A DNA stretch of 64,000 nt from Phorcus lineatus (lineage: Eukaryota; Mollusca; Gastropoda; Trochida; Trochidae), in the NCBI GenBank assembly GCA_921293015.1, contig OV121091.1:26582839-26646838 (forward strand), in the 5' to 3' direction. The notes under the pieces are model-generated. The model was not told the origin of the DNA, did no database searches, and saw only the letters and a list, made by a program, of their open reading frames with translations. Positions 27,501-34,890 of the stretch are shown one piece after another (positions within the stretch are counted from its first letter, which is position 1; every line of letters begins with the position of its first letter). The translations under genes were made by a program, and so were the position numbers.

Positions 27501-30500
27501 TTAACACCTTGTGATTCTTGTAAATTGGACTCTCAGAATGATGATAATTCAGCTGTTGACTTAATCTGTAGATTTGTTTAAACAAAGAAATGAAAATGTA
27601 ACATGAAACACCAATCATAAACAAATATATAACTGAATCTAATGAGAGACCTTCTTTTCAGCTACTTAGATTTATATATAGTCATCAATCATGTACTCAA
27701 TCAAAAAGTAAAAAGGACCTGTCAATTATTCAAATTTATCATTAAATGGGTCACACATGTAGTATAGAAACATTAAAGACTGGTGCTGTTCTCAATTTTT
27801 TGTTGAGAATATTTCCAAACAAATTATAGAAAGTTTTTTCTTCCCTAAACTGAGTGGTTTGCCCATCTCTCTCCAGACGGTCCAGTTTGACGCCCTGCGC
27901 TACCTGACAGGAGAATGTAACTACGGAGGTCGAGTGACAGACGATTGGGATCGTAGAACCCTCCTCACCATCCTCAACAAGTTCTACTGCTATGACATCA
28001 TAGAGAGGGAAGACTACTACTTTGATGATAGCGGACTCTTCTACGCTCCACCCACTGGAGATGTGAGTCCAATTCTGATATTTCTATCCCCAGTTAGAGC
28101 ATTCAGTATATCATCATTAATATTGTTAAATGACTTTAGATGCAGTGTATTGCTTTACGTGATAGGAAACTATAAAAAGTGTTGCATTATTTACAAACAG
28201 AAAATGTTTTTAATAACGAAATATTTGACTTACTGTCCATATTCGCACATTTACATATCTACAAAGTGTATGTACATATACAAATACTTTCCTCCCAGTA
28301 CGAGAGTTACCTGGAGTACACTAAGAACCTGCCGCTCAATCCCTCCCCCGAGATCTTTGGCATGAACGCCAACGCTGACATCACCAAGGACCAAAAGGAG
28401 ACTCAGATCCTGTTTGACAACATCCTCCTCACACAGGTCAGTGTCTACTTCGTATTAGATATAGAAGTTCTTGTGTCAGTTAGGTTTCCCTTTCTACTGT
28501 TTGAAATGTAACAGTTAGGGTTTTTAGAGACACTACTTTCAAGTTCATTTTAGAATATGGAACAAAGAGAGTACTGACCCTTATCAAAAAGAACTTGCAG
28601 AAGCTTCGGATGATATTAGATAGAGTATATATATTATTGTTTTGTATGAACTGCAAAATAAAACATTACTGAATTACATCCCAAGTGTTTAAAAGATTCC
28701 ATATGGAGCATTTGAACCTCCACACTAAATGTCCTGTAAGCCATCCCTTGAGAAAGATCATTGCTGTAGCTTGTCCAGTATAGGCCTTTTTAGAGTCAAT
28801 AAAATGTAATTGATGGTTCCTCCAGATTCACTGTGAAGTATCATTTGTTACTTGATATGAAGTTGTAATGTCTTGATTAAAAGCTTATGTAATTGTCTAT
28901 CAGCTTATGCATACATGCTCATCATTTACTCCAAACAAGATTTCAAACAGAATCAAAAACAGTTAAGAGTTGTAGAATATCAAGTAAAAACTTACTCTAT
29001 GTACACCTCAAAGAATTGCCCTGAATCATGAACTTGTACCAATTTAATTTGAAATGTCAAAAGGAATTCTGACTGATCATCTTCCAAAATAAAAAGAGTG
29101 TAAACTTTGAAGAACGTTCCGTAACAATTTTGTCCTGTAGCTGTAGTTGATTTAGCCTTGTAATCATAATCAAATGATAATTTATTGTGTGAAGTAGATG
29201 TGAACTTACAAGTTTTCATCATGCGCTATTGATACTAAACATGTTGTTTTAGCTTGCATGTTTGTGAATTTGCTTTATTTAGGATTTTGAGGATGATGGT
29301 ACTTATTGTCATTATTGAAAAGATGAGGCTTCATTAAAAAAAGTTCTTTTTCAAAATTATTTTTTAAATATTTTCACAAGTGACTAGTGAAATATGGATG
29401 TAATTCTATCAGATGATAATCTACTTTACTGAAAAGCATTGTTGCAGCGAGGCTCTGCATATCAGTGCAATACAACTCTTGTTCACTAGTTATAATTAAT
29501 ACACTCAGTTTCACTACAATGTCTTCTCACAGTGGTGTTGCAGGAATTCTCCCTGCAAAACACTAGCTGCGGTGACATAAATTAGATTATCTGGGTGTGA
29601 AGCCTCATCTTTATTCATTTATAAATATTCTCAAAAATGTCATTGTTGTTGATATCTAGAACCGTAAACTAATATCATGATATTTTGTCTTTTTTGCATG
29701 CTGTTACTATGATAAACATTGTACAACAATAAACATCATCGTAAACAACAAACTGGTGAAATGGCATGTTATGTGTGCTGTATTTCCTGGTTTGTAGAAA
29801 CGGGTAAGACAGCCAGATGTCTTCACTCAACTCCATCGTATACCTACCTACCTATCTATCCAACAATATTCTCTCTCTACTGGGCTGCACTTGATCTCTT
29901 GCCTACCAATGAAATACTTCTGGTCTAACATTATGTAGCTGTAAAGGAAAATCCTTGAAAGATTAGATGAATAAAGATAAATTAAGATTATTATTAAAAT
30001 ATCCTGACACTAAGAGGGCTTTGATCATCTTACCAGATGAAGATGAGTAAGATTTTGTTGATATATTTGGTATGCAAATTTTATTTATATAGGTGATTTG
30101 TCATTAATGTATTTTATCCTACAAATGCTGTTACCCAAATCCAAAACGTTAACTGAATAGTTTATATTGAAAGTGCAGCCCTTAATCTAATTCAGTATTC
30201 CTTTAGACTAATGTACAGCTGTATATGTATATATATTCTATATAGAGTAGATTTCTTTCTTAGAACAAGCTTTGAATTGTCTAAGGTCAACTAACGATCC
30301 ACGCTTATAGACTAAACACCTAACAAGCTTATGAACTAACATGACTGTATGTCACTTTTATCATCATTGTCTACATTTGGGCTGGGTGAATCCTAACATA
30401 AAATCCAAACTAAAAGAAAACTGAATAAACATTACTACTTTGCTGCAGTTTTCATGCTCTATGTTTATAAGGTTTATTATTTGGTGTATGAAAAAAGGTC

Positions 30501-33500
30501 TACCTGAATAAAGGTTTGAGGTGTGGGCTTTTTCCCAAATAAGATTGACAAAGCAACACTCTTTGCTGGTTGCTTTCCAGCTGATCCCATGATATATTGG
30601 CATTGATAAATTATTTGTAGTTCAATTTCAATTTTTATAAAGATTTAAAAGCAACTTAGAATATTGAAGAATGTTCATGCTCTAACTATTCTTGACATTA
30701 ATCAATATATATGTGTGTATTTATTATACTCCTTCAAAATTTGAAGGTGCTAGATTCCATGGCTGTAGAAATAGTAGCTCTCCATTAACTTGTATGTCCA
30801 GATTTATTTGAATATGTCAATAGCTATTCTTGAACATTTTCATTTTCATTAACAGTGTTTGAAGTTATATATTTTGATCGCTATAGATAATTCATATCAT
30901 TGATAACATCTATCTCTGTAATGTTTGGTCAACTAGGACACAAGTGTAAGTGACGGAGTGTGGCGGGTGTGAGGATTTCACTTGCATGAAATACACTTGA
31001 ATTGGGTGCAGACGTTATCAACTGCCTTTTCTTTTGAACATTCAAGCTTTATCCAGATATTGATTGAAATGTATAAACTATTGACAGTTATTTATTGAAA
31101 TCTACAAACTATTGGTGGTTATTTACTGAAATATATAAAAAAAAAATTGACGGTAATTTACTGAAATATACAAACTATTGAGGGTTATTCACTGAAATAT
31201 ATAAACTATTGACGGTTATTTATTAAAATATACAAACCATTGAGGGTTATTTACTGATATATACAAACTATTGACGGTTATTTACTGAAATATACAAACT
31301 ATTGACAGTTATTTACTGATATATACAAACTATTGCCTGGAGTATATCATGGTAATATTGACTGAAACATAAATTTTTTTGACTTTTTGCCGACAATTGT
31401 AACAATTGACTGCGATTTTATAGATGACTGAAATGAACAAGTTAACAACAGGCTTCTTACATTTTATGTTAAAGTATGGACAAATGACTTTATGATTAAA
31501 ATATGTTAGCTATTAAGGAAATAAAGCTTTTAATATCTAAGTTTTTTACTAAAATGATTCCACCTATCAGGAAGAGTTACAGGTAGTATAAACAGGACTA
31601 GCTAGAGGACAATGTGATTGAAATTCAAACCATGTTTGCTATGTATTCTGGATCTAACAGGTGTCAAGCCATGTCACACTGACATTCAGCTGTCTTCACT
31701 TTATTGTTTGATCCACAATACATGGTGATTTTGTTGTGTATTTCAGTCAGATTGAGCTAAAGGTATAATTGAGTTACATTGAATGAATATATGAATAGAA
31801 CATGCTTGGAAATATCATTTCATCTCACTTTCATTTATTGAGGTTCCACAATTTTTTATTATAATGAGAAATGGATTAAATATAAATGCAAATAAAGTTT
31901 CGGTTAAAGTGTATCTATTAGATTAAAATTTTTTTGAATGTTCATTTCTCATTAAATGAAAATCATTTATCTTCTTTATATCTACCTTATTTCTTTCAGG
32001 ACTTTTGCTTCTGTCTATAATAGTCTAGTATTTCAGTTACTGCCTAATTAAGAAACCTATGCATTGTAAAGTTTAAGCGGAATGACTTGATATTCTAGGT
32101 AACTGACAGTACTTATCTAGATTAAGATTTGAGTTTTAAAGATAAACCAAGGGGTATTTAATAGATGAAAATGAACTAAAACAGATTTTGTAAATAATGC
32201 TCATATGTATCCTTACAGATAAAATGTCACTGAGTACTTTGATTGTTAAAAACTTTCATTATTTTCTAAAAGTACTATTTAGCATTTGAATGAATTGAGT
32301 ATATTATCAAAAAATAATAGATAACAGATAAAACTTTCTCTTCTTTGCACTTGAATGTCTGGTATAGATTATAATGGTTGGAGAAAAGCATGTCTTTTCT
32401 TATTTAAATAAATTCGAACTTTAAGCATGTGATTTTAAGATCTGCATGAATTTTAAGAATGCATACTTTATTTTCGAATTGTTATTTACTTATTTCAAAC
32501 TTCATAAATTGTGTTAATTATTAGGTTAAAAGAAATTATGTGAAATGATTTAAAAACTTAATTCATAAAAATAAAATCTTGAAATGGTTGAAAAATAAAA
32601 AGTTTGCTAAAAAAATTAACTGGACATAAAATCATATCTATTCATGAATTATTAGCCCTCTATTTTAACAATACATTAAGATGTTCATCTGTTTTAAATT
32701 CTTGTATACTTCAAATCTATAATAAAAATACAACTTCTCCAGGCAAGAGCAACAGCAAAGGGAGGTAAATCAACTGATGACGTGGTGGATGAGGTTGCAG
32801 CTGATATTCTGTCTAAACTGCCGAGTAACTTCGACACAGATGCGGCACTGCGGAAGTACCCAACATCGTACAGCCAGAGCATGAACACAGTGCTGGTCCA
32901 GGAGATGGTGAGGTTTAACAGACTCCTCATCACCGTCCGATCATCTCTCATCAACATCAGGAAGGCCATCAAGGTGAGCTCAGGTTCCTCATGTAAAGTC
33001 ATTATTCTCTATGGTTAACTTGCTTGTGTGATAATTCATGCATTCCTCACATTACTTTATCATCAGTATTTGATAAGATTAAAGAAATCAGGGTTTTTTG
33101 TTTCGTTTTAAGAATCTATTTTTTAAATTGTAAAAAAAAATTGTTGTTGCATTCTGAAGAGGGTGACATCAGGATTTATTATTCCTATTTTAAGTTCAAT
33201 GCAGCTCTCCATCAGCTCTTGGATAAAAATGATAATTGAGGATATAAAAGTAATTTGTCTGAAAATGATAATAGATTGAATCAAAAAAAGTTTGGTTAAT
33301 CTTTATTTGCCTTTACTAAAACTGAATTTAGTACATCAGATTCAAATTAATATTTATATTGTAAATCAAATTAAAGAATTTCACCTTATTTTTTCTTTTA
33401 TCAATAAGCTGGGGATTGTTGAGTAAATAATGAATTAATATTTGAAACAAGTACCTGATGAACATTGAGTTGTAAGTATTTATAATCCTGTTCCTGATCT

Positions 33501-34890
33501 TGAGGCACAATGTGCTTTTCGAAAACATCCTCTTACTACGTCGAAAGCGGCAGTCTTTTCTTCTCATGTTTGGTTACATCTCCACATTAACTATTCTTCT
33601 ATATGTTTCTTGAAAGTTGATACATAATGCTTGACTCTGTCTCCACACAGGGCCTGGTTGTGATGTCCTCTGAGCTTGAGGACGTTGTGATGAGCATTCT
33701 GAAGGGTAAGATCCCGGGCATGTGGATGAAGCGCTCATATCCCTCCCTCAAACCGCTTGGCAGCTATGTGAGTGACTTCCTGGCTCGTCTGAAGTTCCTG
33801 CAGGACTGGTATGCTAATGGCCCTCCCACCTGTTTCTGGGTGTCAGGATTCTTCTTCACTCAGGCTTTCCTCACTGGCGCACAGCAGAACTACGCCAGGA
33901 AGTACACAATACCCATTGACTTGCTTGGCTTCGACTATGAGGTGATGGAGGACAAGGAGTATGATGTAGCACCGGATGATGGTGAGTGCACATTTGGAAT
34001 TCTATTGAGGAGTGTTTTCTGATCCCTGTTTGTCAATATTTTTAACTCTCTTAAACAAAGGTTTTGTTAAACACAACAATTTAATCACTACAGTGAGTAT
34101 CAATAACATGCATAGGTTTCTAATTTTTATCAGTTTCTCACAAAACAGCTTAAAAAGTTGTAAGATTCTAAAGACAAAATTTTAAACTTTGTACATTCTT
34201 TCTCTACAGGTGTGTTTGTTTATGGTTTGTTTGTGGATGGGGCTCGATGGGACAGAAAGGGAAAGAAGCTTGCAGAGTCCATGCCTAAAGTGCTCTTTGA
34301 TACACTCCCACCGGTAAGTCTTCATAATTGATCAGTGTTAACACTTTCAATCGCTTTCAATGAGTTAGCTACATCAGTTGTATCAATATAATTGCTCTGC
34401 AGATCAATGTCTTCTCTATCTGAATCAGCTTCCTGCATTTGACTGATCGTTTTCTCAATTGTTATATGTAGTTGAAGTGCAGTGTTTGTTGAAATCTAGC
34501 CATACTTTCATTAAATTAAAAAGAAATTAACTAGTTTTATCAAATCAAGTACAGCCCAAGTATGCAGTGCAAACTGTCCTTACATTTAAGAACTTGTTAT
34601 GGAGCTCACTGTTTACCATATGTTATTGTTACCATCAAAAAGTTATTCTTCATATTTTTATTCACTTCCATCTCTCCCAACAGATGTGGCTGAAGCCCAT
34701 CAAGCGGTCAGACATCCCTGACAAACCAACATACAAGTGTCCAGTTTACAAGACCAGTGAGAGACGAGGGACACTGTCCACTACTGGTCACTCCACCAAC
34801 TTTGTTATCGGCATGATGATCCCCTCGGACAAACCCGAACAACACTGGATCTGTAGGGGCGTGGCACTTCTCTGTCAGTTGGACAACTAG
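379..34890 (+). CDS. DNAH7: axonemal dynein heavy chain 7-like, C-terminal 2,280 aa (38 exons, 5' partial)
   Basis: Motor subunit of a ciliary/flagellar inner-arm dynein; it hydrolyses ATP in its AAA ring to slide axonemal microtubules. Exons, each joined in frame: 379-558, 873-1004, 3302-3397, 3666-3791, 4233-4430, 4648-4803, 5117-5285, 5509-5635, 5843-6059, 7432-7748, 8058-8199, 13261-13374, 13696-13814, 14114-14294, 14542-14771, 15468-15657, 15941-16081, 16352-16555, 17028-17170, 17435-17686, 17950-18228, 18503-18656, 19042-19233, 19929-20062, 20462-20594, 22358-22636, 23326-23571, 23938-24030, 24234-24410, 24848-25009, 25374-25574, 27258-27419, 27877-28062, 28299-28436, 32743-32973, 33651-33981, 34210-34313, 34684-34890. 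They sum to 6,843 nt, divisible by three, with only a terminal stop. Seen: AAA3 P-loop GPTGTGKS, Walker B FVDD, an EF-hand loop, AAA4 P-loop GVGGSGRQS, paired stalk helices, and C-terminal CQLDN. The EF-hand between AAA3 and AAA4 and the match along the whole length point to DNAH7 rather than DNAH3 or DNAH12 (from memory of the family). The first ~1,700 residues are outside the window. Confidence 0.95.
873..1004 (+). CDS. DNAH7: DNAH7-like window exon 2: AAA2-AAA3 linker
   Basis: Encodes 44 residues, phase 0 to 0, including [12 protein letters not shown] and EREIITWLE. The acceptor is ctccccag, the donor GAG|gttggt. The helical segment joins AAA2 to AAA3. Confidence 0.9.
1040..1187 (+). repeat. 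74-bp tandem duplication (2 copies)
   Basis: Units 1,040-1,113 and 1,114-1,187 both begin CCAGTTAATTACCACAGC and end GGTCTAAAT, with few differences. This is a recent local duplication just inside the intron after window exon 2. Confidence 0.93.
1226..2931. mobile_element. 1.7-kb non-autonomous DNA transposon with 80-bp inverted repeats and 8-bp TSD
   Basis: The ends 1,226-1,305 and 2,852-2,931 are inverted copies of ~80 bp with about 4 differences; both start CATCTTCCTACGCAAAGC. The flanks carry an exact 8-bp direct repeat, TCACCATT, at 1,218-1,225 and 2,932-2,939, the expected target-site duplication. No transposase is recognisable inside (the longest frame is ~67 codons with no known motif), so it would rely on enzyme supplied in trans. 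An 8-bp duplication fits the hAT or P superfamilies among others; the terminus does not settle which. Confidence 0.9.
3302..3397 (+). CDS. DNAH7: DNAH7-like window exon 3: AAA2-AAA3 linker
   Basis: Encodes 32 residues, [14 protein letters not shown] followed by [10 protein letters not shown], with acceptor tctttcag and donor TCT|gtaagt. The FxxxWSVGA pattern is typical of the segment before AAA3. The intron before it is 2.3 kb and carries the terminal-inverted-repeat element. Confidence 0.93.
3666..3791 (+). CDS. DNAH7: DNAH7-like window exon 4: start of AAA3
   Basis: Encodes 42 residues, phase 0 to 0, ending YDYRFHKE. The acceptor is atattgcag, the donor GAG|gtatat. It leads into the AAA3 nucleotide-binding exon. 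Confidence 0.93.
4233..4430 (+). CDS. DNAH7: DNAH7-like window exon 5: AAA3 P-loop
   Basis: Encodes 66 residues. The Walker A motif GPTGTGKS is at fragment residues 233-240 (from base 4,395), so this AAA3 site should bind nucleotide. Acceptor ctccatag, donor ATT|gtgagt, phase 0 to 0. Confidence 0.95.
4648..4803 (+). CDS. DNAH7: DNAH7-like window exon 6: AAA3
   Basis: Encodes 52 residues including [16 protein letters not shown] and [17 protein letters not shown], a block strongly conserved in axonemal dynein AAA3. Acceptor gttgcag, donor GCT|gtgagt. Confidence 0.95.
5117..5285 (+). CDS. DNAH7: DNAH7-like window exon 7: AAA3 Walker B
   Basis: Encodes the Walker B region [10 protein letters not shown] followed by [20 protein letters not shown]. 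Acceptor ctcttcag, phase 0; donor CCTG|gtaaat, phase 1, splitting the glycine codon of GPPGGGRNP. Confidence 0.95.
5509..5635 (+). CDS. DNAH7: DNAH7-like window exon 8: AAA3 sensor region
   Basis: Completes [20 protein letters not shown] and runs to WHISA. Phase 1 to 2; acceptor attatatag, donor GCTAG|gtttgc. Confidence 0.93.
5843..6059 (+). CDS. DNAH7: DNAH7-like window exon 9: end of AAA3
   Basis: Encodes [20 protein letters not shown], a dynein signature at the end of AAA3, then KRLWVHE. Phase 2 to 0; acceptor tattgcag, donor GAG|gtaact. The following intron holds the retrotransposon fragment. Confidence 0.95.
6124..7020 (+). pseudogene. reverse transcriptase, C-terminal part of a CR1/L2-like non-LTR retrotransposon
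   Basis: An open frame of 298 codons carries the catalytic RT motif YADDTQLYI near its start, then the thumb region and a C-terminal tail ([15 protein letters not shown], then [10 protein letters not shown]) typical of CR1/L2/Rex-type elements. The palm upstream of YADD is missing, so the copy is 5'-truncated and cannot act alone. The first ATG lies only just upstream of the homologous part and is probably host sequence. It sits in the intron between window exons 9 and 10, in the same orientation as the dynein gene. The frame has no stop, suggesting a fairly young insertion. The superfamily is from protein style only. Confidence 0.85.
6140..7125 (+). mobile_element. 5'-truncated CR1/L2-like LINE insertion
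   Basis: The element begins a few bases before the RT coding match and ends after a short 3' UTR (…cagcgctatacaaatg) with an (ATGT)n tail at about 7,100-7,125. A 3' end of the type GCGCTATACAAAT plus a short tandem repeat is usual for CR1/L2-type elements, which lack poly(A). I saw no clear target-site duplication, also common in this group. Edges are uncertain by ~20 bp. Confidence 0.75.
7432..7748 (+). CDS. DNAH7: DNAH7-like window exon 10: AAA3-AAA4 linker with EF-hand
   Basis: Encodes ~106 residues, [15 protein letters not shown] to KKPMNLVLF. Fragment residues 509-520 (bases 7,555-7,590) read [12 protein letters not shown], a 12-residue EF-hand loop with Asp at positions 1, 3 and 5, Gly at 6 and Asp instead of the usual Glu at 12. 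An EF-hand here is a feature I associate with DNAH7. Phase 0 to 2; acceptor cttgcag, donor TTCAG|gtatgc. Confidence 0.95.
8058..8199 (+). CDS. DNAH7: DNAH7-like window exon 11: AAA4 P-loop, GC donor
   Basis: Encodes [20 protein letters not shown] and the AAA4 Walker A motif GVGGSGRQS (fragment residues 597-605, from base 8,128; Arg replaces Lys, as I recall in DNAH7 relatives). Phase 2 to 0. The exon ends CAG and the intron starts gcaagt, a GC donor with otherwise ideal consensus. No nearby GT keeps the frame to GTG GAG ATT in the next exon. Confidence 0.93.
8200..13260 (+). other. largest dynein intron, GC-AG, 5.06 kb
   Basis: This intron splits AAA4. It starts gcaagtaac and ends tgttgtgcag. 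I found no convincing coding exon or complete transposon inside. It is very AT-rich with short open frames that look random. A short perfect inverted repeat (GTATCTCT … AGAGATAC, 11,585-11,614) is the only small structure I noted. Confidence 0.8.
13261..13374 (+). CDS. DNAH7: DNAH7-like window exon 12: AAA4
   Basis: Encodes 38 residues, [20 protein letters not shown] to AVFLFSDTQ, which carries the AAA4 Walker B-like strand. Phase 0 to 0; acceptor tgtgcag, donor CAG|gttgtt. Confidence 0.94.
13696..13814 (+). CDS. DNAH7: DNAH7-like window exon 13: AAA4
   Basis: Encodes [20 protein letters not shown] and [13 protein letters not shown], the conserved AAA4 core. Phase 0 to 2; acceptor tgtttcag, donor GATAG|gtaaat. 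Confidence 0.95.
14114..14294 (+). CDS. DNAH7: DNAH7-like window exon 14: AAA4 C-terminal half
   Basis: Encodes [20 protein letters not shown], then [20 protein letters not shown] and CCTIDWFQ, among the most conserved stretches in dynein heavy chains. Phase 2 to 0; acceptor caattgcag, donor CAG|gtcagc. Confidence 0.96.
14542..14771 (+). CDS. DNAH7: DNAH7-like window exon 15: AAA4 to stalk
   Basis: Starts [15 protein letters not shown] and ends [15 protein letters not shown], entering the first stalk helix. Phase 0 to 2; acceptor ctcctccag, donor AGAGG|gtaggc. Confidence 0.94.
15468..15657 (+). CDS. DNAH7: DNAH7-like window exon 16: stalk helix CC1
   Basis: Encodes [20 protein letters not shown], then [20 protein letters not shown], a heptad-patterned outgoing stalk helix. 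Phase 2 to 0; acceptor tgttacag, donor AAG|gtaatg. Confidence 0.95.
15941..16081 (+). CDS. DNAH7: DNAH7-like window exon 17: stalk helix CC1
   Basis: Encodes 47 residues, [20 protein letters not shown] to [11 protein letters not shown], the distal CC1 helix. Phase 0 to 0; acceptor atttccag, donor CAG|gtaaga. Confidence 0.95.
16352..16555 (+). CDS. DNAH7: DNAH7-like window exon 18: microtubule-binding domain
   Basis: Encodes 68 residues, [20 protein letters not shown] to [10 protein letters not shown]. This is the small globular tip that grips the microtubule; KSPP marks the turn out of CC1. Phase 0 to 0; acceptor ttgtacag, donor AAG|gtcagt. Confidence 0.95.
17028..17170 (+). CDS. DNAH7: DNAH7-like window exon 19: microtubule-binding domain
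   Basis: Encodes [20 protein letters not shown] to [12 protein letters not shown], the second half of the stalk tip. Phase 0 to 2; acceptor gttgcag, donor GACAA|gtaagc. Confidence 0.95.
17435..17686 (+). CDS. DNAH7: DNAH7-like window exon 20: stalk helix CC2
   Basis: Encodes [20 protein letters not shown], a long charged coiled coil, and [19 protein letters not shown], the returning stalk helix and its junction with AAA5. Phase 2 to 2; acceptor cactacag, donor AAAG|gtgtgt. The GC content is higher than in the flanking introns. Confidence 0.96.
17950..18228 (+). CDS. DNAH7: DNAH7-like window exon 21: AAA5
   Basis: Encodes [20 protein letters not shown] and [17 protein letters not shown], the AAA5 core. 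Phase 2 to 2; acceptor cacttcag, donor ATCAG|gtttgt. Confidence 0.96.
18503..18656 (+). CDS. DNAH7: DNAH7-like window exon 22: AAA5
   Basis: Encodes [20 protein letters not shown] and the start of the FGTPV strand. Phase 2 to 0; acceptor attcatag, donor CCT|gtaagt. Confidence 0.96.
19042..19233 (+). CDS. DNAH7: DNAH7-like window exon 23: AAA5
   Basis: Encodes 64 residues, [20 protein letters not shown] to [16 protein letters not shown], the end of AAA5. Phase 0 to 0; acceptor tcccacag, donor AAG|gttagt. Confidence 0.96.
19929..20062 (+). CDS. DNAH7: DNAH7-like window exon 24: AAA5-AAA6
   Basis: Encodes [20 protein letters not shown] and [20 protein letters not shown]. Phase 0 to 2; acceptor atgtgtag, donor AAGAG|gtaagc. 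Confidence 0.95.
20462..20594 (+). CDS. DNAH7: DNAH7-like window exon 25: AAA5-AAA6 linker
   Basis: Encodes [20 protein letters not shown], then [20 protein letters not shown]. Phase 2 to 0; acceptor tttttcag, donor CAG|gtaagt. Confidence 0.95.
20595..22357 (+). other. dynein intron, 1.76 kb
   Basis: AT-rich intron with many short open frames and no recognisable exon, RNA gene or transposon. A patch near 21,310-21,350 repeats CATGTA-type words but is too short to name. Confidence 0.7.
22358..22636 (+). CDS. DNAH7: DNAH7-like window exon 26: AAA6 start
   Basis: Encodes 93 residues, [40 protein letters not shown] to CRSLFEKDK, opening AAA6. Phase 0 to 0; acceptor ctaccag, donor AAG|gtgggt. 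Confidence 0.96.
23020..23095 (+). repeat. SINE-like tail fragment in intron
   Basis: The stretch reading …GGCTGAAATATTGCCCAAGC then GGTGTAAAAC and CACTCACT resembles the 3' end of short interspersed repeats I associate with gastropod genomes. The copy is short and isolated. Family name and limits are uncertain. Confidence 0.4.
23326..23571 (+). CDS. DNAH7: DNAH7-like window exon 27: AAA6
   Basis: Encodes 82 residues, [40 protein letters not shown] to WKTVYDSP. Phase 0 to 0; acceptor tcctgcag, donor CCC|gtgagt. Confidence 0.96.
23938..24030 (+). CDS. DNAH7: DNAH7-like window exon 28: AAA6
   Basis: Encodes 31 residues, [20 protein letters not shown] and [11 protein letters not shown]. Phase 0 to 0; acceptor gtgaacag, donor AAG|gtcaga. 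Confidence 0.95.
24234..24410 (+). CDS. DNAH7: DNAH7-like window exon 29: AAA6
   Basis: Encodes 59 residues, [20 protein letters not shown] then [20 protein letters not shown]. Phase 0 to 0; acceptor atgacag, donor CAG|gtaatt. Confidence 0.96.
24848..25009 (+). CDS. DNAH7: DNAH7-like window exon 30: AAA6
   Basis: Encodes 54 residues, including [20 protein letters not shown] and [18 protein letters not shown]. Phase 0 to 0; acceptor ttgtacag, donor GAG|gtgagc. Confidence 0.96.
25374..25574 (+). CDS. DNAH7: DNAH7-like window exon 31: AAA6
   Basis: Encodes 67 residues, [20 protein letters not shown] and [20 protein letters not shown] to FFSSVKNE. Phase 0 to 0; acceptor ctctcgaag, donor GAG|gtaact. 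The next constitutive exon begins AYWKKLLYG. Confidence 0.95.
26255..26275 (+). CDS. candidate 21-nt in-frame microexon of the dynein gene
   Basis: Inside the 1.68-kb intron 31, a pyrimidine-rich acceptor catgtttctaacag is followed by seven sense codons (AYGIDKA) and a strong donor GCG|gtaagtt. Inclusion would keep the reading frame and add seven residues between SSVKNE and AYWKKLLYG. Human DNAH7, as I recall it, aligns without them, so inclusion would be optional. The peptide begins AY, as does the next exon. Splice signals alone support this; chance cannot be excluded. Confidence 0.35.
26935..27240 (+). repeat. degenerate ~20-bp tandem repeat next to window exon 32
   Basis: Successive 19-23-bp segments share a loose pattern close to CCATGTTGATTGAAGACAC, for example near 26,928, 27,024, 27,133, 27,197 and 27,215. 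The array runs almost to the acceptor at 27,257. It looks like an old, decayed minisatellite. Confidence 0.4.
27258..27419 (+). CDS. DNAH7: DNAH7-like window exon 32: C-terminal domain
   Basis: Encodes 54 residues, [20 protein letters not shown] and [20 protein letters not shown], a hallmark of dynein heavy chain C-terminal regions. Phase 0 to 0; acceptor gtttcag, donor GAT|gtaaga. Confidence 0.97.
27877..28062 (+). CDS. DNAH7: DNAH7-like window exon 33: C-terminal domain
   Basis: Encodes 62 residues including [20 protein letters not shown] and the FYAPPTGD end. Phase 0 to 0; acceptor ctctccag, donor GAT|gtgagt. Confidence 0.97.
28299..28436 (+). CDS. DNAH7: DNAH7-like window exon 34: C-terminal domain
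   Basis: Encodes 46 residues including [20 protein letters not shown] and [10 protein letters not shown]. Phase 0 to 0; acceptor cctcccag, donor CAG|gtcagt. Confidence 0.97.
29445..29600 (+). repeat. degraded SINE-like copy
   Basis: Shares an ordered set of words with the copy at ~60,380-60,590: CTCCCTGCA after TGGTGTTGC, then ACTAGC, GCxG and GATATAA-like sequence. The upstream halves also align loosely. It lacks the clear 3' tail of the second copy. Confidence 0.5.
31065..31336 (+). repeat. 31-bp minisatellite, ~9 copies
   Basis: Tandem units of about 31 bp, with TGAAATATACAAACTATTGA followed by CGGTTATTTAC, repeat from 31,065 to the TATTG at 31,335. Units differ by a few substitutions (GACGG, GAGGG, GACAG), and one is altered by an A-run at ~31,137. 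It lies in the 4.3-kb dynein intron. Confidence 0.9.
32743..32973 (+). CDS. DNAH7: DNAH7-like window exon 35: C-terminal domain
   Basis: Encodes 77 residues, [58 protein letters not shown]. Phase 0 to 0; acceptor ttctccag, donor AAG|gtgagc. Confidence 0.96.
33651..33981 (+). CDS. DNAH7: DNAH7-like window exon 36: C-terminal domain
   Basis: Encodes ~110 residues with [40 protein letters not shown] and [13 protein letters not shown]. Phase 0 to 1; acceptor tccacacag, donor GATG|gtgagt. Confidence 0.97.
34210..34313 (+). CDS. DNAH7: DNAH7-like window exon 37: C-terminal domain
   Basis: Encodes [20 protein letters not shown] to VLFDTLPP. Phase 1 to 0; acceptor ctctacag, donor CCG|gtaagt. Confidence 0.97.
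34684..34890 (+). CDS. DNAH7: DNAH7-like terminal coding exon 38 and stop
   Basis: Encodes 68 residues: [49 protein letters not shown], then TAG. This is the normal C-terminus of the family (CQL plus two residues). Acceptor tcccaacag, phase 0. Confidence 0.97.
   Translation: MWLKPIKRSDIPDKPTYKCPVYKTSERRGTLSTTGHSTNFVIGMMIPSDKPEQHWICRGVALLCQLDN

Larger units (their letters stand above)
28437..32742 (+). other. dynein intron, 4.3 kb
   Basis: AT-rich intron, gtcagt to ttctccag. It contains a degraded SINE-like copy (~29,445-29,600) and the 31-bp minisatellite (31,065-31,336). I found no coding exon; the short open frames do not resemble dynein. Confidence 0.8.

Noticed and set aside
379-34890. 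Assignment to DNAH3 or DNAH12 instead of DNAH7
   Set aside because: Close relatives share the motor layout, but the EF-hand insert and residue-level agreement over the stalk and C-terminus fit DNAH7 better. A tree would settle it.
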